Shown here: in pieces, positions 26,424 through 35,459 of the stretch
Numbering within the stretch: position 1 is the first letter of the stretch
Layout of the letters: every line of letters begins with the position of its first letter
Assembly: GCA_963812475.1 (NCBI GenBank)
Contig: CAWEVI010000029.1
Coordinates: forward strand, 62,001-126,000
From: JAMXLO01 sp963812475
Lineage (GTDB): Bacteria; Pseudomonadota; Alphaproteobacteria; Acetobacterales; Acetobacteraceae
Direction of reading: 5' to 3'
Length of the DNA stretch: 64,000 nucleotides
Translations under genes and position numbers: made by a program
The notes under the pieces: model-generated
Told to the model about the DNA's origin: nothing
The model's database searches: none
What the model saw: only the letters and a program-made list of their open reading frames with translations

Positions 26424-28088
26424 TCACGCCTCTCGATAGCCCAGCAGCATCAGACCCACCAGGATGAAGCACACCGGCCACAGCCAGGCAGCAACTCGGC
26501 TGGCCACAGGGTTCGCCCTCGGATCGAGCCGAAGTTCCAACCACCGGGCGCAGCCGGCGACGATGCCAGTGAGCGCAAGCGGCGTGTGCGTCAGCTCGAT
26601 GAGCAGCTGATCCTTCACATTGGCGATCGCGTGGCTGTGCGTAAGCAGCAATATGCCGCCTCCGGTGCAGAGCAGCGGGAACACCAGTGCGGCTTTCGGA
26701 TTTGTTTCGCGACCTGTGCGCACCCGCCATTCAAAAATCGCAAAGGCTGCGATCAGCACGACGAAGATGCGATGCTGCAGCACTTCCACGTCACGGAAGC
26801 TTGCAAAGAAGCCGATGTCGCCGAGCGGCCAGACTTCGGGATCGGAACGCAGGAACAGGAAGCCGGCGAGCCCGAGGAACAGCAGCGGCCAGTGGCGCGC
26901 CCAGCGCAGGCCGGCCTGATTGAGCAGTGACAGCAGACCGATCGCGAGCACGAACAGTCCGGACCAATGATGATTGTATTCCGACCAGGCGATGTCGGCG
27001 GCGTTGCGAGGCGGCAGATCGCCGGACCCCGGCACGAAGGCGATCTGCGGCTTGGCGTTTCGGTGTGCGGCATCCGCGTCGAGTTTCGCCTGCAGCGCCG
27101 GCAACGCCAGCGTGTCGTGGTCGGGCGAGGCGAAGCGCGGCCATTGCGGCGTGTTGCGTTCGATGATCTCGGGCCACGTGACCCTGTCCTGCGTGAGGTC
27201 GACTGCGGGCGGCACGGACGTCAGTGACGCGGCAGCGAAAAAGATCGCGACGCCGATCCCGATCTCGATTTCGGCGAAGCGCTTCAGACGTGTGATCGGC
27301 GCGGAGGGTGCCGAACGCAGGCGCTCGACCAGCAAAAAGTTCCCGGCGCCAAGTCCGAGCAGCATGAGGAACATGGCGATCTTCGCACCGACCATCACGC
27401 CATAGGCGGTGCCATAGAAACCCTGCCAGTCGCCGACATAGAGCAACCACATGGTAATGCCGCTCACCAGGATGCAGGCGACGCCGAGCATCGACATACG
27501 CGAGAAGCGCGCGCCGACCAGCCGCAAGGTCTGGCCGTTGTGGAGCCGGCCAAGCGCCAGCAGGAAGGACGGAATGCCGCCGATCCAGATCGCCGCACCG
27601 AACTGATGCAGGCCCTCGACCAGCAGCAGTGGCGTGCGGTTGTCGAGCCGCGCCGCGGCATGCGTTGTCAGGGTGGCGGCGGCCAACTCGATCACGGTGA
27701 GCACCAGCAGCGGTGCGACCGGCGCGCGCTGGCCGAGGACGAACAGTGTCAGCGCAATCAGCGCCGCGGCCGCAGCTTTCACCATGCCCGCGACGGCGAA
27801 ATGCGCTCCCATCACCTCGCCGAGCGACAGATCGACGGTGCCGACCAATACGGCGCTTTGTAGCCCCACGGTCGCCAATTCGCAGACCAGCAGTGCAACG
27901 GCGCTCCACGCGGCGAGTCGTGCGCAGCCGCGCCCGATGTTCTCGCCCGCGGAACCAAGCTGACTTGCCAGCGGATGCACGAGAAGTGCAAGGAACAGCA
28001 CGCCCCCCAGCGCCATCGACTGAGCGACGATGGTCAAACCATGGACGACAATCGAGAGATAGCCGAACAGATCGATCAGCAGCGTCAC
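26424..28088 (-). CDS. copD: CopD family copper transport membrane protein
   Basis: 554 residues with about 12 or more transmembrane helices. The N-terminal half matches CopD-type copper resistance proteins (LIDLFGYLSIVVHGLTIVAQSMALGG, LLLVEGLHQFGAAIWIGGIPSFLLAL with a conserved His). A periplasmic loop (about 305-385) separates it from a second membrane half containing further His residues (THSHAI). It probably moves copper across the inner membrane with periplasmic CopC, encoded just upstream with a three-base gap. Confidence 0.87.
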   Translation of the reverse strand: MTLLIDLFGYLSIVVHGLTIVAQSMALGGVLFLALLVHPLASQLGSAGENIGRGCARLAAWSAVALLVCELATVGLQSAVLVGTVDLSLGEVMGAHFAVAGMVKAAAAALIALTLFVLGQRAPVAPLLVLTVIELAAATLTTHAAARLDNRTPLLLVEGLHQFGAAIWIGGIPSFLLALGRLHNGQTLRLVGARFSRMSMLGVACILVSGITMWLLYVGDWQGFYGTAYGVMVGAKIAMFLMLLGLGAGNFLLVERLRSAPSAPITRLKRFAEIEIGIGVAIFFAAASLTSVPPAVDLTQDRVTWPEIIERNTPQWPRFASPDHDTLALPALQAKLDADAAHRNAKPQIAFVPGSGDLPPRNAADIAWSEYNHHWSGLFVLAIGLLSLLNQAGLRWARHWPLLFLGLAGFLFLRSDPEVWPLGDIGFFASFRDVEVLQHRIFVVLIAAFAIFEWRVRTGRETNPKAALVFPLLCTGGGILLLTHSHAIANVKDQLLIELTHTPLALTGIVAGCARWLELRLDPRANPVASRVAAWLWPVCFILVGLMLLGYREA

Positions 28089-28091
28089 GCG

Positions 28092-28475
28092 CTATTGACC
28101 TGTCACGGTGAAGGGCACGTCTCCGCGTGTGATATGGCCGTCGATTGCCAGCACCTGCCAGCGAACGCTGTAAGAACCGGGCGCCATGAGGTCGGTGCTG
28201 GTCGCGATCACGTTGGGCGCGCCGGTCTGGCTGATCCTCAGCACCGTCTGGGTGTTGTCGGGGCGCGTGAGGGTGAGGCGGGATCGGGCCCGGTCCACCC
28301 GGCTGTTGTAGGTGAACGACAGGGTGACCTTGCCGGCCGGCACGGTGCCACCCGCCGATGGCTGGCTTTGTTCGAGAATGGCGTGGGCCATGGCGGCTGA
28401 CGGAGCCAACAAACCAGCGAGCAGCGCCATGACTATGATTCGGCGCGAAAGCCAAGGCAGGACATCGGTTGGCAA
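28092..28475 (-). CDS. copC: Periplasmic copper-binding protein CopC
   Basis: 127 residues from TTG at 28475, which has AGGAGG upstream and gives a normal signal peptide (cleavage AAMA|HAILEQ). The mature protein starts with His, the N-terminal Cu(II) ligand of CopC, and has a second His in IDGHITRGD, so a Cu(II)-only site is likely. The ATG at 28430 would give a shorter, uncharged signal. It is co-transcribed with copD and divergent from a thioesterase gene. Confidence 0.85.
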   Translation of the reverse strand: MPTDVLPWLSRRIIVMALLAGLLAPSAAMAHAILEQSQPSAGGTVPAGKVTLSFTYNSRVDRARSRLTLTRPDNTQTVLRISQTGAPNVIATSTDLMAPGSYSVRWQVLAIDGHITRGDVPFTVTGQ

Positions 28476-28571
28476 AGGCGGCCCCTCCTGTTGCGGCGCG
28501 CAGCTATCGGCTATCAGTCGGCGGAACGCAATTGCCTCCCGCCGCCTCAGTCTGACAACCGGACGCTTCTC

Positions 28572-29006
28572 ATGAGCCGCCAACCGCCGCGCCGCCGTGC
28601 CGACTATCGCTACTTCCACGCGATCACCACGCGCTGGATGGACAACGACGTGTTCCGCCATGTGAACAATGTGAACTACTTTTCATTCTTCGACACCGCG
28701 GTGACCTATTTCGAAATGACCAGCGGGGTGGTGGATCTGCTGGACGGTCCGGTGCATTGCGTGGTGGCCGAGGTGATGTGCCGCTACCATAGTTCCGCGG
28801 CGTTCCCGGACCGCATTTCGGTTGGCATCAGAGTGGCGCGGATCGGCGACAGTTCGGTGCGCTATGAGATCGGCGTGTTCCGCAATGACGATGATGCAGC
28901 GGCGGCTGAGGGTTATTTCGTGCATGTCTTCGTCGATCGGGCGACGCAGCGTCCGGCTCCGATACCGGAGGCATCGCGCGTGCTGTTGGAGACGATTGCA
29001 ATCTGA
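28572..29006 (+). CDS. Acyl-CoA thioesterase, 4HBT/YbgC type
   Basis: 144 residues, hotdog fold. The active-site segment RWMDNDVFRHVNNVNYFSFFDTAV has the Asp and His pattern of the 4-hydroxybenzoyl-CoA thioesterase group. It hydrolyses acyl-CoA thioesters; the chain specificity is unknown. The ATG at 28572 is the best start; earlier codons overlap the copC promoter region. The next gene, an SDR, follows by 19 bases. Confidence 0.87.
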   Translation: MSRQPPRRRADYRYFHAITTRWMDNDVFRHVNNVNYFSFFDTAVTYFEMTSGVVDLLDGPVHCVVAEVMCRYHSSAAFPDRISVGIRVARIGDSSVRYEIGVFRNDDDAAAAEGYFVHVFVDRATQRPAPIPEASRVLLETIAI

Positions 29007-29025
29007 ACAGAGGAGGGGTCACAAG

Positions 29026-29808
29026 ATGGATTTTGGAATCAAGGGCAAAAAGGCGATCGTCTGCGCGGCGAGCAAAGGGCTTGGCCGCGCATGCGCCATG
29101 TCGCTGGCGCGCGAGGGTGTGGACGTGGTCATCACCGCACGCACCGCCGCTGATCTGGAGAAGACCGCAGATGAGATTCGCAAGGAGACCGGCGTCAAGG
29201 TGACAGCGGTTCCCGGCGACATCACAACTGAAGCCGGTCGCGCCGCGGCGCTTGCCGCATGTCCGCAGCCCGATATCCTGGTGAACAATGCAGGCGGGCC
29301 GCCACGCGGCGACTTCCGGGATTGGGGCCGCGACGAATGGATCAAGGCGGTGGATGGCAATATGCTGACGCCGATCTTCCTGATCAAGGCTGTCATCGAC
29401 GGCATGATCGAGCGCAGGTTCGGCCGTATCGTCAACATCACCTCGGCGTCGGTGAAGTCGCCGATTCCCGAGCTGGGCATGAGCAACGGCGCGCGCGCCG
29501 GGCTCACCGGTTTCGTCGCCGGCCTGGCGCGTCAGGTGGCGCGGCACAATGTGGTGATCAACAACATCCTGCCAGGCCCGTTCCTGACCGACCGGCTGCG
29601 CAGCGGCTTTCAGGAGGCGGCGCGCGCCAGCAACCGGCCGGTGGACGAACTGGTGCAGGAGCGGGCGAAGAACTCGCCGACCGGCCGCGTCGGCGACCCG
29701 GCCGAGTTCGGCGACGCCTGTGCCTTCCTGTGCTCCGCCAGGATCGGCTTCATAGTCGGACACAACCTGCTGCTCGACGGAGGTGCGTTCAATTCGTCGA
29801 TCGCGTGA
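29026..29808 (+). CDS. SDR family oxidoreductase with altered catalytic residues
   Basis: 260 residues, Rossmann fold. The nucleotide loop is CAASKGLGRA (14-21) instead of TGxxxGIG; NNAG (87-90) is normal; Ser140/142 fits the catalytic serine. The usual Tyr-x-x-x-Lys is replaced: the aligned stretch GMSNGARAGL has Ser153 and Arg157. This is a known atypical SDR subgroup often called 3-oxoacyl-ACP reductase-like; activity cannot be assumed. AGGAGGGG lies upstream of the ATG at 29026. Confidence 0.85.
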   Translation: MDFGIKGKKAIVCAASKGLGRACAMSLAREGVDVVITARTAADLEKTADEIRKETGVKVTAVPGDITTEAGRAAALAACPQPDILVNNAGGPPRGDFRDWGRDEWIKAVDGNMLTPIFLIKAVIDGMIERRFGRIVNITSASVKSPIPELGMSNGARAGLTGFVAGLARQVARHNVVINNILPGPFLTDRLRSGFQEAARASNRPVDELVQERAKNSPTGRVGDPAEFGDACAFLCSARIGFIVGHNLLLDGGAFNSSIA

Positions 29809-29824
29809 GGGTGTGCGGCGCACG

Positions 29825-29853
29825 GTGTCATCGATCCTTAACAAAAGTGACAT
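29825..29853 (+). promoter_or_regulatory. Candidate PhoB-binding site (three Pho-box-like units)
   Basis: GTGTCAT (29825-29831), CCTTAAC (29836-29842) and GTGACAT (29847-29853) are spaced by exactly four bases each, the 7-4-7 layout of Pho boxes (CTGTCAT consensus; 6/7, 3/7 and 5/7 matches). It lies about 95 bases before pstS. A GAACCC/GGGTTC dyad follows at 29865-29882. Confidence 0.5.
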
Positions 29854-29946
29854 CTGGGCGTCGCGAACCCCGCTTAGGGTTCCGTCTATCGCCGACCAGT
29901 GAATGTCGGTCGCCGCAGCACGGCACCACGCTTAGCGGGAGAATCC

Positions 29947-30981
29947 ATGAAGTTCACATCAGGATTGGTCGCGATTGCGATCGGCTGCGTGGTGGCATAC
30001 CCCGCGACCGCGCAGCAGATCACCGGAGCGGGCGCGACGTTTCCGGCGCCCGTCTATACCAAATGGGGCGAGGCCGCCAAGGCGGCCACAAGCATCGAGC
30101 TCAACTACCAGGCGATCGGCTCGGGCGGTGGGCAGAACCAGATCCTGAACCGCACAGTCGATTTCGGCGCCTCCGACGCGCCGATGGACCCCGCCAAGCT
30201 GACCGAGGGCAGGCTGCTGCAATTCCCCACCGTGATGGGCGCAGTGGTTCCCATCATCAACGTGCCTGACGTAAAGGCCGACGAGATGAAGCTGACCGGC
30301 GAAGTTCTGGCCGACATCTTCGCGGGCAACATCACGAAATGGAACGATCCCAAAATCGCCGAACTGAACCCGGCCGTGAAGCTGCCGAGCCTCGCCATTG
30401 CGCCGGTGCACCGCGCCGACGGCTCGGGGACGACCTTCGTTTTCACCTCCTACCTTTCGGCGGTCAGCCCGGACTGGAAAAGCAAGGTTGGGGCCAATAC
30501 CAGCGTCAACTGGCCGGCCGGCGCTGGGGCCAAGGGCAATGACGGTGTCGCAGCCACCACGCGCAACACGCGCGGCGGCATCGGCTACGTCGAGAACGCC
30601 TATGCAACACAAAACAAGCTGATCACCACGCAGCTTCGCAACAAGGCCGGGAAGTTCGTCGAGCCGACGATGGCCAGCTTCTCGGCGGCCGCGGCCAATG
30701 GCGACTGGGCGAACGCAAAGAACTTCGCGGTCAACCTGATCGATCAGCCGGGCGACACGAGCTGGCCGATCGTCTCAACGACCTTCATCGAGCTGCCGAA
30801 GGATCCCAAGGACCCGGCACGCAGTGTCAAGGTGATGAAATTCTTCGACTGGGCCTACAAGAATGGAGACGGCATCGCAACCAGTCTGGAATACATTCCA
30901 CTGCCCGATGCCGTGAAGGCCTCGGTGCGCAACGCCTGGCACTCGGAGATCAAGGGACCTGACGGCAAGCCCGTCATGTGA
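29947..30981 (+). CDS. pstS: Phosphate ABC transporter substrate-binding protein
   Basis: 344 residues with a signal peptide (cleavage near YPATAQ). ITGAGATFPAPVYTKW is the family's phosphate-binding start; AIGSGGGQNQILNRTVDFGASDAPM and HRADGSGTTFVFTSYLS hold the other ligands. It binds phosphate in the periplasm and hands it to PstCA. The ATG at 29947 follows GGGAG. It is the first gene of a tight pstSCAB-phoU-phoB unit, with Pho-box-like repeats upstream. Confidence 0.96.
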   Translation: MKFTSGLVAIAIGCVVAYPATAQQITGAGATFPAPVYTKWGEAAKAATSIELNYQAIGSGGGQNQILNRTVDFGASDAPMDPAKLTEGRLLQFPTVMGAVVPIINVPDVKADEMKLTGEVLADIFAGNITKWNDPKIAELNPAVKLPSLAIAPVHRADGSGTTFVFTSYLSAVSPDWKSKVGANTSVNWPAGAGAKGNDGVAATTRNTRGGIGYVENAYATQNKLITTQLRNKAGKFVEPTMASFSAAAANGDWANAKNFAVNLIDQPGDTSWPIVSTTFIELPKDPKDPARSVKVMKFFDWAYKNGDGIATSLEYIPLPDAVKASVRNAWHSEIKGPDGKPVM

Positions 30982-31009
30982 ACTTAAACGGCCGATCGGG
31001 ATCAGGTAT

Positions 31010-31975
31010 TTGCAGCAAGTCCTCGTCGCTCCGTCCAATGCGTCGGCCACCCGACGCCCGGTGCATGTCGGTGACGCCGTCTTTGCCGGCCTCGCCCGCT
31101 TCTTCGGCGCCTTCGTCCTGGTGCTGCTCGGCGCCATCATCGTCGTGCTGTTCCTGGGCGGGCTCGCCGCGTTCAGCCGGTTCGGCCCGTTGTTCCTGGT
31201 TTCCGCCGCCTGGGATCCAGTCAAGGAGGTGTTTGGCGCCGCGGTTCCGATCTATGGCACGTTGGTCACCTCGGTTCTTGCATTGATCGTCGCGGTGCCG
31301 ATCTCCTTTGGCATCGCGTTCTACCTGACCGAACTGGCGCCGGTGTGGCTGCGCCGGCCGATCGGCACCGCGATCGAGCTGCTGGCCGCGGTGCCCTCGA
31401 TCATCTACGGCATGTGGGGCTTCTTCGTGATCGCGCCGCTGATGGCGGGATACATCCAGCCGGCGGTGATCGATGCATTCGACGGTATCCCGGTGCTGGA
31501 AGACCTGTTCGCCGGGCCGCCGTTCGGCACCGGCATCCTGACCGCCGCGCTGGTCCTGGCGGTCATGATCATCCCGTTCATTGCTGCCACCATGCGTGAC
31601 GTGTTCGATGCGGTGCCGTCGGTCTACAAGGAATCGGCCTACGGCGTCGGCTGCACCACCTTTGAGGTGATGCGTTCCATCGTCATTCCCTATACGCGGG
31701 TCTCCGTGGTCGGCGGCATCATGCTGGGGCTCGGCCGCGCATTGGGCGAGACGATGGCGGTGACCTTCGTCATCGGCAACACCAACCGGATTTCCACCTC
31801 GCTGTTCGGACCCGGCAACACCATCGCCTCGATCGTGGCGCTCGAATTCCCGGAAAGCCAAGCCGGCAGCCTGAAGCTTTCGTCGCTGCTCGCCCTCGGC
31901 TTCATCCTGTTCGTGATCTCCTTCATCGTGCTGGCGATCTCGCGCGTGTTGTTGCGTCCGAGGCTTAAGGTATGA
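31010..31975 (+). CDS. pstC: Phosphate ABC transporter permease PstC
   Basis: 321 residues with six membrane helices and the BPD permease signature SAYGVGCTTFEVMRSIVIPY. TELAPVWLRRPIGTAIELLAAVPSIIYGMWGFF is typical of PstC. The start is TTG at 31010, 28 bases after pstS, with only a weak ribosome site, so expression may be lower than pstS. Its stop overlaps the pstA ATG. Confidence 0.93.
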   Translation: MQQVLVAPSNASATRRPVHVGDAVFAGLARFFGAFVLVLLGAIIVVLFLGGLAAFSRFGPLFLVSAAWDPVKEVFGAAVPIYGTLVTSVLALIVAVPISFGIAFYLTELAPVWLRRPIGTAIELLAAVPSIIYGMWGFFVIAPLMAGYIQPAVIDAFDGIPVLEDLFAGPPFGTGILTAALVLAVMIIPFIAATMRDVFDAVPSVYKESAYGVGCTTFEVMRSIVIPYTRVSVVGGIMLGLGRALGETMAVTFVIGNTNRISTSLFGPGNTIASIVALEFPESQAGSLKLSSLLALGFILFVISFIVLAISRVLLRPRLKV

Positions 31976-32868
31976 GCACCGCCGTCGGCGCCCGTGGCGC
32001 GAGCCCCGGCCCGGCCAGAAACGCGGCCGTGGCGCGCGCGCTCAGCAGGCGGCGTCGGCGGATCAACCTGGCCGTCGAGGTGCTCTGCGTCATTGCCATG
32101 GTGAGCGGGCTGCTGCTGCTTGCCTCGATCCTGTTCACCCTGTTGTGGCGCGGCTTTGGTGGGCTTGGACTCGGCGTCTTCACCCGGATGACGCTGCCGC
32201 CCGGCTCGAACGGCGGGCTGCTCAATGCGATCATCGGCAGCATCATCCAGACCATGCTCGGCGCGCTGATCGGCACGCCGATCGGGCTGATGGTCGGCAC
32301 CTATCTCGCCGAGTACTCGGCGGGTTCGGCGATCGGCAACGCCGTGCAATTCGTCTCCGACATTCTGCTTTCGGCGCCATCGATCCTGATCGGCCTGTTC
32401 GTCTATCAGCTTGTGGTGGCGCCGTTCGGCGGCTTCTCCGGCATCGCCGGCTGCCTGGCATTGGCGGTGATCGTGATCCCCATCGTCGTGCGCACGACCG
32501 AGGACATGCTCCGGCTGATCCCGGTTTCGCTGCGCGAGGCGGCGTTCGCGCTGGGGACGCCGAAATGGAAGGTCATCGTGCTGATCTGCTATCGCGGCGC
32601 GAAGGATGGCATCGTCACTGGGATTCTGCTCGCCGTCGCGCGCGTGGCCGGCGAGACGGCGCCGCTGCTGTTCACCAGCCTCGGCAATCTGAACTGGTCG
32701 CTTAGCCTGACCGCGCCGATGGCCAGTCTTCCCGTTACCATATACCAGTATGCCGGATCGGCATTCGACGACTGGGTGCAGCTTGCCTGGGTCGGGGCCC
32801 TGCTGATCACGTTCGGCGTTCTGGCGATCAACATCGCCGCGCGCTTTCTGCTGCGCGGGGGAAGGTGA
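31972..32868 (+). CDS. pstA: Phosphate ABC transporter permease PstA
   Basis: 298 residues, six membrane helices, second channel subunit. Key stretches: NAIIGSIIQTMLGALIGTPIGLMVGTYLAEY, VSDILLSAPSILIGLFVYQ and the EAA loop SLREAAFALGTPKWKVI. It starts at the ATGA overlap with pstC (31972-31975). The N-terminal ~35 residues are Arg/Ala-rich and cytoplasmic. Confidence 0.94.
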   Translation: MSTAVGARGASPGPARNAAVARALSRRRRRINLAVEVLCVIAMVSGLLLLASILFTLLWRGFGGLGLGVFTRMTLPPGSNGGLLNAIIGSIIQTMLGALIGTPIGLMVGTYLAEYSAGSAIGNAVQFVSDILLSAPSILIGLFVYQLVVAPFGGFSGIAGCLALAVIVIPIVVRTTEDMLRLIPVSLREAAFALGTPKWKVIVLICYRGAKDGIVTGILLAVARVAGETAPLLFTSLGNLNWSLSLTAPMASLPVTIYQYAGSAFDDWVQLAWVGALLITFGVLAINIAARFLLRGGR

Positions 32869-32872
32869 GCAC

Positions 32873-33709
32873 ATGAGCACCACGATGGGCGAACAGCACA
32901 GCGGCCAGTCGGCGGGCTTCGGCGGCGTCGAGGCGCGTTCCGCCGCGGTCATCAACGAGCCGCGCATCGCGATCCGCAATCTCGATTTCTACTATGGCGC
33001 CAACCGGGCGTTGAAGGGGGTCGGTTTGGATCTTCCGGACCGCCAGGTGACCGGCATGATCGGCCCGTCGGGCTGCGGCAAGTCCACGCTGCTCCGCGTG
33101 CTGAACCGCATGTACGACCTGTATCCCGGCCAGCGCGCCACCGGCGAAGTGCTTTTGGACGGCGAGAACATCCTTGACGCGTCGGTCGATTTGAATGCGC
33201 TGCGTGCTCGGGTGGGCATGGTGTTCCAGAAGCCAACGCCGTTTCCCATGACAATTTACGACAACATCGCCTTCGGCGTGAAGCTGCACGAGAAGCTGTC
33301 CAAATCGGCGATGGACGAACGGGTGGAATGGTCTTTGACGCGAGCGGCGCTGTGGGACGAGGCGAAGGACCGGCTGAGTACGTCGGCCATGGGCCTGTCT
33401 GGCGGCCAGCAGCAGCGGCTTTGCATTGCGCGCACCATCGCGGTCCGCCCCGACGTGATCCTGCTCGATGAACCGACCAGCGCGCTGGATCCGATCAGCA
33501 CCCTGAAGATCGAGGAGCTGATCGACGAACTGAAGCACGACTTCACCATCGTCATCGTCACGCACAACATGCAGCAGGCGGCACGCTGCGCCGACCAGGT
33601 CGCGTTCTTCTATCTTGGCGAGATGATCGAGGTAGCTCCGGCGGCGCAGATGTTCACCGCGCCCAAGGAGCGCCGAACCCAGGAATACATCACCGGCCGG
33701 TTCGGCTGA
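32873..33709 (+). CDS. pstB: Phosphate ABC transporter ATP-binding protein
   Basis: 278 residues. Walker A GPSGCGKST (64-72), signature LSGGQQQRLCIARTIA, Walker B VILLDEPTSALDP, and H-loop VTHNMQQAARC. LDFYYGANRALKGV and LNRMYDLYPGQRATGEV are PstB-specific. About 30 extra residues precede the ABC core. It starts four bases after pstA. With PhoU and PhoR-type kinases it also signals phosphate status. Confidence 0.95.
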   Translation: MSTTMGEQHSGQSAGFGGVEARSAAVINEPRIAIRNLDFYYGANRALKGVGLDLPDRQVTGMIGPSGCGKSTLLRVLNRMYDLYPGQRATGEVLLDGENILDASVDLNALRARVGMVFQKPTPFPMTIYDNIAFGVKLHEKLSKSAMDERVEWSLTRAALWDEAKDRLSTSAMGLSGGQQQRLCIARTIAVRPDVILLDEPTSALDPISTLKIEELIDELKHDFTIVIVTHNMQQAARCADQVAFFYLGEMIEVAPAAQMFTAPKERRTQEYITGRFG

Positions 33710-33724
33710 TCAGGGAAAATCATC

Positions 33725-34444
33725 ATGTCCGAAACACCGCAGCATGTCGTCAAGAGCTACGACCAGGAGCTGAAACGGTTGCGCAGCATGATAACGCAGA
33801 TGGGCGGCATCGTGGAGACCCAGGTGGCGCTCGCGGCCGAGGCGATCATGCACCGCGACGCCGCCGCCGCAACGCGCGCGGTGGAGGAGGATCCAAAGGT
33901 CGATGCGCTGGAACGCGAGGTCGAGACGTTTGTCATCCGACTGCTGGCGCTGCGCCAGCCGGTTGCCGGCGATCTCCGTCAGATAGTCGCGGCACTGAAA
34001 ATCACCGGGGATATCGAGCGGATCGGTGACTACGCGGCCAACCTCGCCAAGCGATCGATTGTGCTGGCCGAGTTCTCGCTGCCCTATTCGCTCGCCGGTC
34101 TCGCGCATATGGCCCAACTGGTGCAGCAGCAGCTGAAGTCGGTGATCGATGCATTCGGCGACAACGATGCCGACAAGGCCATGGAAGTCTGGCGGTCCGA
34201 TCAGGTGGTCGATGACATATACAACGCGATCTTCCGCGAGCTGATCACCTACATGATGGAAGATCCGCGCAACATCACGCCCTGCACACACCTGCTGTTC
34301 ATCGCGAAGAACCTCGAACGGATCGGCGATCATGCAACGAACGTGGCCGAAACGGTCTATTATGCGGTAAGGGGCGAAAGCCTGCCCGGCTCGCGGCCCA
34401 AGGGCGACACGTCCGCCTACACCGTGGTGCGTCCGCGGGAATGA
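33725..34444 (+). CDS. phoU: Phosphate signalling complex protein PhoU
   Basis: 239 residues of two three-helix bundles. The repeated E/DxxxD metal motifs (VDALEREVE; LERIGDHATNVAE and IERIGDYAANLAK) are intact. It represses the Pho regulon under phosphate plenty by linking PstB to the sensor kinase. It sits 15 bases after pstB. The stop is 32 bases before the phoB ATG. Confidence 0.95.
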   Translation: MSETPQHVVKSYDQELKRLRSMITQMGGIVETQVALAAEAIMHRDAAAATRAVEEDPKVDALEREVETFVIRLLALRQPVAGDLRQIVAALKITGDIERIGDYAANLAKRSIVLAEFSLPYSLAGLAHMAQLVQQQLKSVIDAFGDNDADKAMEVWRSDQVVDDIYNAIFRELITYMMEDPRNITPCTHLLFIAKNLERIGDHATNVAETVYYAVRGESLPGSRPKGDTSAYTVVRPRE

Positions 34445-34476
34445 TGCAGTCCAGATGCGAACACGCGAGGAACAGG

Positions 34477-35193
34477 ATGCCCGATAGTATTTCGATCCTG
34501 TCCAAACCGCTGGTCCTGGTGGTGGAAGACGAGGCGGCGCTTGCAACGATGTTGCGCTACAACCTCGAGAAGCAAGGGTATCGTGTCGAGGAAGCTGCTG
34601 ATGGCCAGGAAGCCCTGCTGCGCATCGCGGAGACGCAGCCCGATCTGGTGCTGCTGGACTGGATGCTCCCTGCGATGTCAGGGCTGGAAGTGTGCCGCCA
34701 GATCAGGCGCCGATCCGCGACGCGCGATCTGCCGGTGATCATGGTCACTGCGCGCACCGAGGACCAAGACGCGGTGCGCGGGCTCAACACCGGCGCCGAT
34801 GACTACATAGCCAAGCCCTTCTCCATGGAGGCGCTGCTCGCGCGCATGCGGGCGCTGCTGCGGCGTTCCAACGCGTTGCCGACGAAGGGGCAGCTTACCT
34901 TCCACGACATCACGATGGATCTTGCGGCGCATCGCGTGCAGCGCAACGGCCGCCCGGTGCACCTCGGTCCGACCGAGTTCAGGCTGTTGGAGTTCTTCAT
35001 GCAGCATCCGCGCCGTGTCTTTTCGCGTGAGGAACTGCTGGACGGGGTTTGGGGGCCTGACATCCATGTCGAGCCGCGCACGGTCGATGTTCACATCCGC
35101 CGCCTTCGCAAGGCGATCAACGGCACTGGCGAGCTCGACGTGGTGCGTACCGTGCGGGCTGCCGGATATGCCCTAGACACCGAGCCGGTCTGA
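34477..35193 (+). CDS. phoB: Phosphate regulon response regulator PhoB
   Basis: 238 residues. Receiver domain: acidic pocket E17-D18-E19, phospho-acceptor Asp61 (LVLLDWMLP), Thr in VMVTAR and Lys in YIAKPFS. C-terminal OmpR-type winged helix with GPTEFRLLEFFM, EPRTVDVHIRRLRKAI and VRTVRAAGYAL. The ATG at 34477 follows GAGGAACAGG; an upstream ATG at 34441 overlapping phoU would add 12 residues without a ribosome site. No phoR kinase is present on either side, so the sensor is encoded elsewhere. Confidence 0.92.
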   Translation: MPDSISILSKPLVLVVEDEAALATMLRYNLEKQGYRVEEAADGQEALLRIAETQPDLVLLDWMLPAMSGLEVCRQIRRRSATRDLPVIMVTARTEDQDAVRGLNTGADDYIAKPFSMEALLARMRALLRRSNALPTKGQLTFHDITMDLAAHRVQRNGRPVHLGPTEFRLLEFFMQHPRRVFSREELLDGVWGPDIHVEPRTVDVHIRRLRKAINGTGELDVVRTVRAAGYALDTEPV

Positions 35194-35234
35194 ACCTGCA
35201 ATTTCGCTGATCGCCCGCCGGCGTAAGCACCCTT

Positions 35235-35251
35235 CCGCCCCTCGGGGGCGG
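35235..35251. other. GC-rich hairpin after phoB
   Basis: CCGCCCCTCGGGGGCGG forms a compact hairpin in the 266-base gap between phoB and the phosphoesterase gene. There is no T run, so it may be a repeat fragment or part of a terminator. The gap otherwise holds no gene. Confidence 0.35.
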
Positions 35252-35392
35252 CGAGGCTCGGGGTGAGGTGAGTTCGCCAGCAACACGCCAATCGCGAGTC
35301 ATGCCTCGAGACGGCAAGCACACATCGCCGAGTCACCGGAGCGTCGGCGAATCAAATTAAAATGAATTGAATGTAATCCAAATGCAGGCATC

Positions 35393-35410
35393 CCGTCATG
35401 TGGACGTCAG
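35393..35410 (+). promoter_or_regulatory. Possible Pho box upstream of the phosphoesterase
   Basis: CCGTCAT and ACGTCAG are separated by four bases (GTGG), the Pho-box layout (6/7 and 4/7 matches to CTGTCAT). The AT-rich stretch just upstream (35351-35385) is promoter-like. Caveat: the same bases resemble the arm of the palindromic repeat at 41756-41844, so this could be a repeat remnant. Confidence 0.3.
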
Positions 35411-35459
35411 CATGAGGATGCGAAGTAGCCCCGCACCGAAATAACATAGGGGCGAACTC

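Noticed and set aside
26791..28455. Second long minus-strand frame overlapping copD/copC
   Set aside because: Arg-rich translation without membrane helices; copD and copC are clearly real in the other frame.
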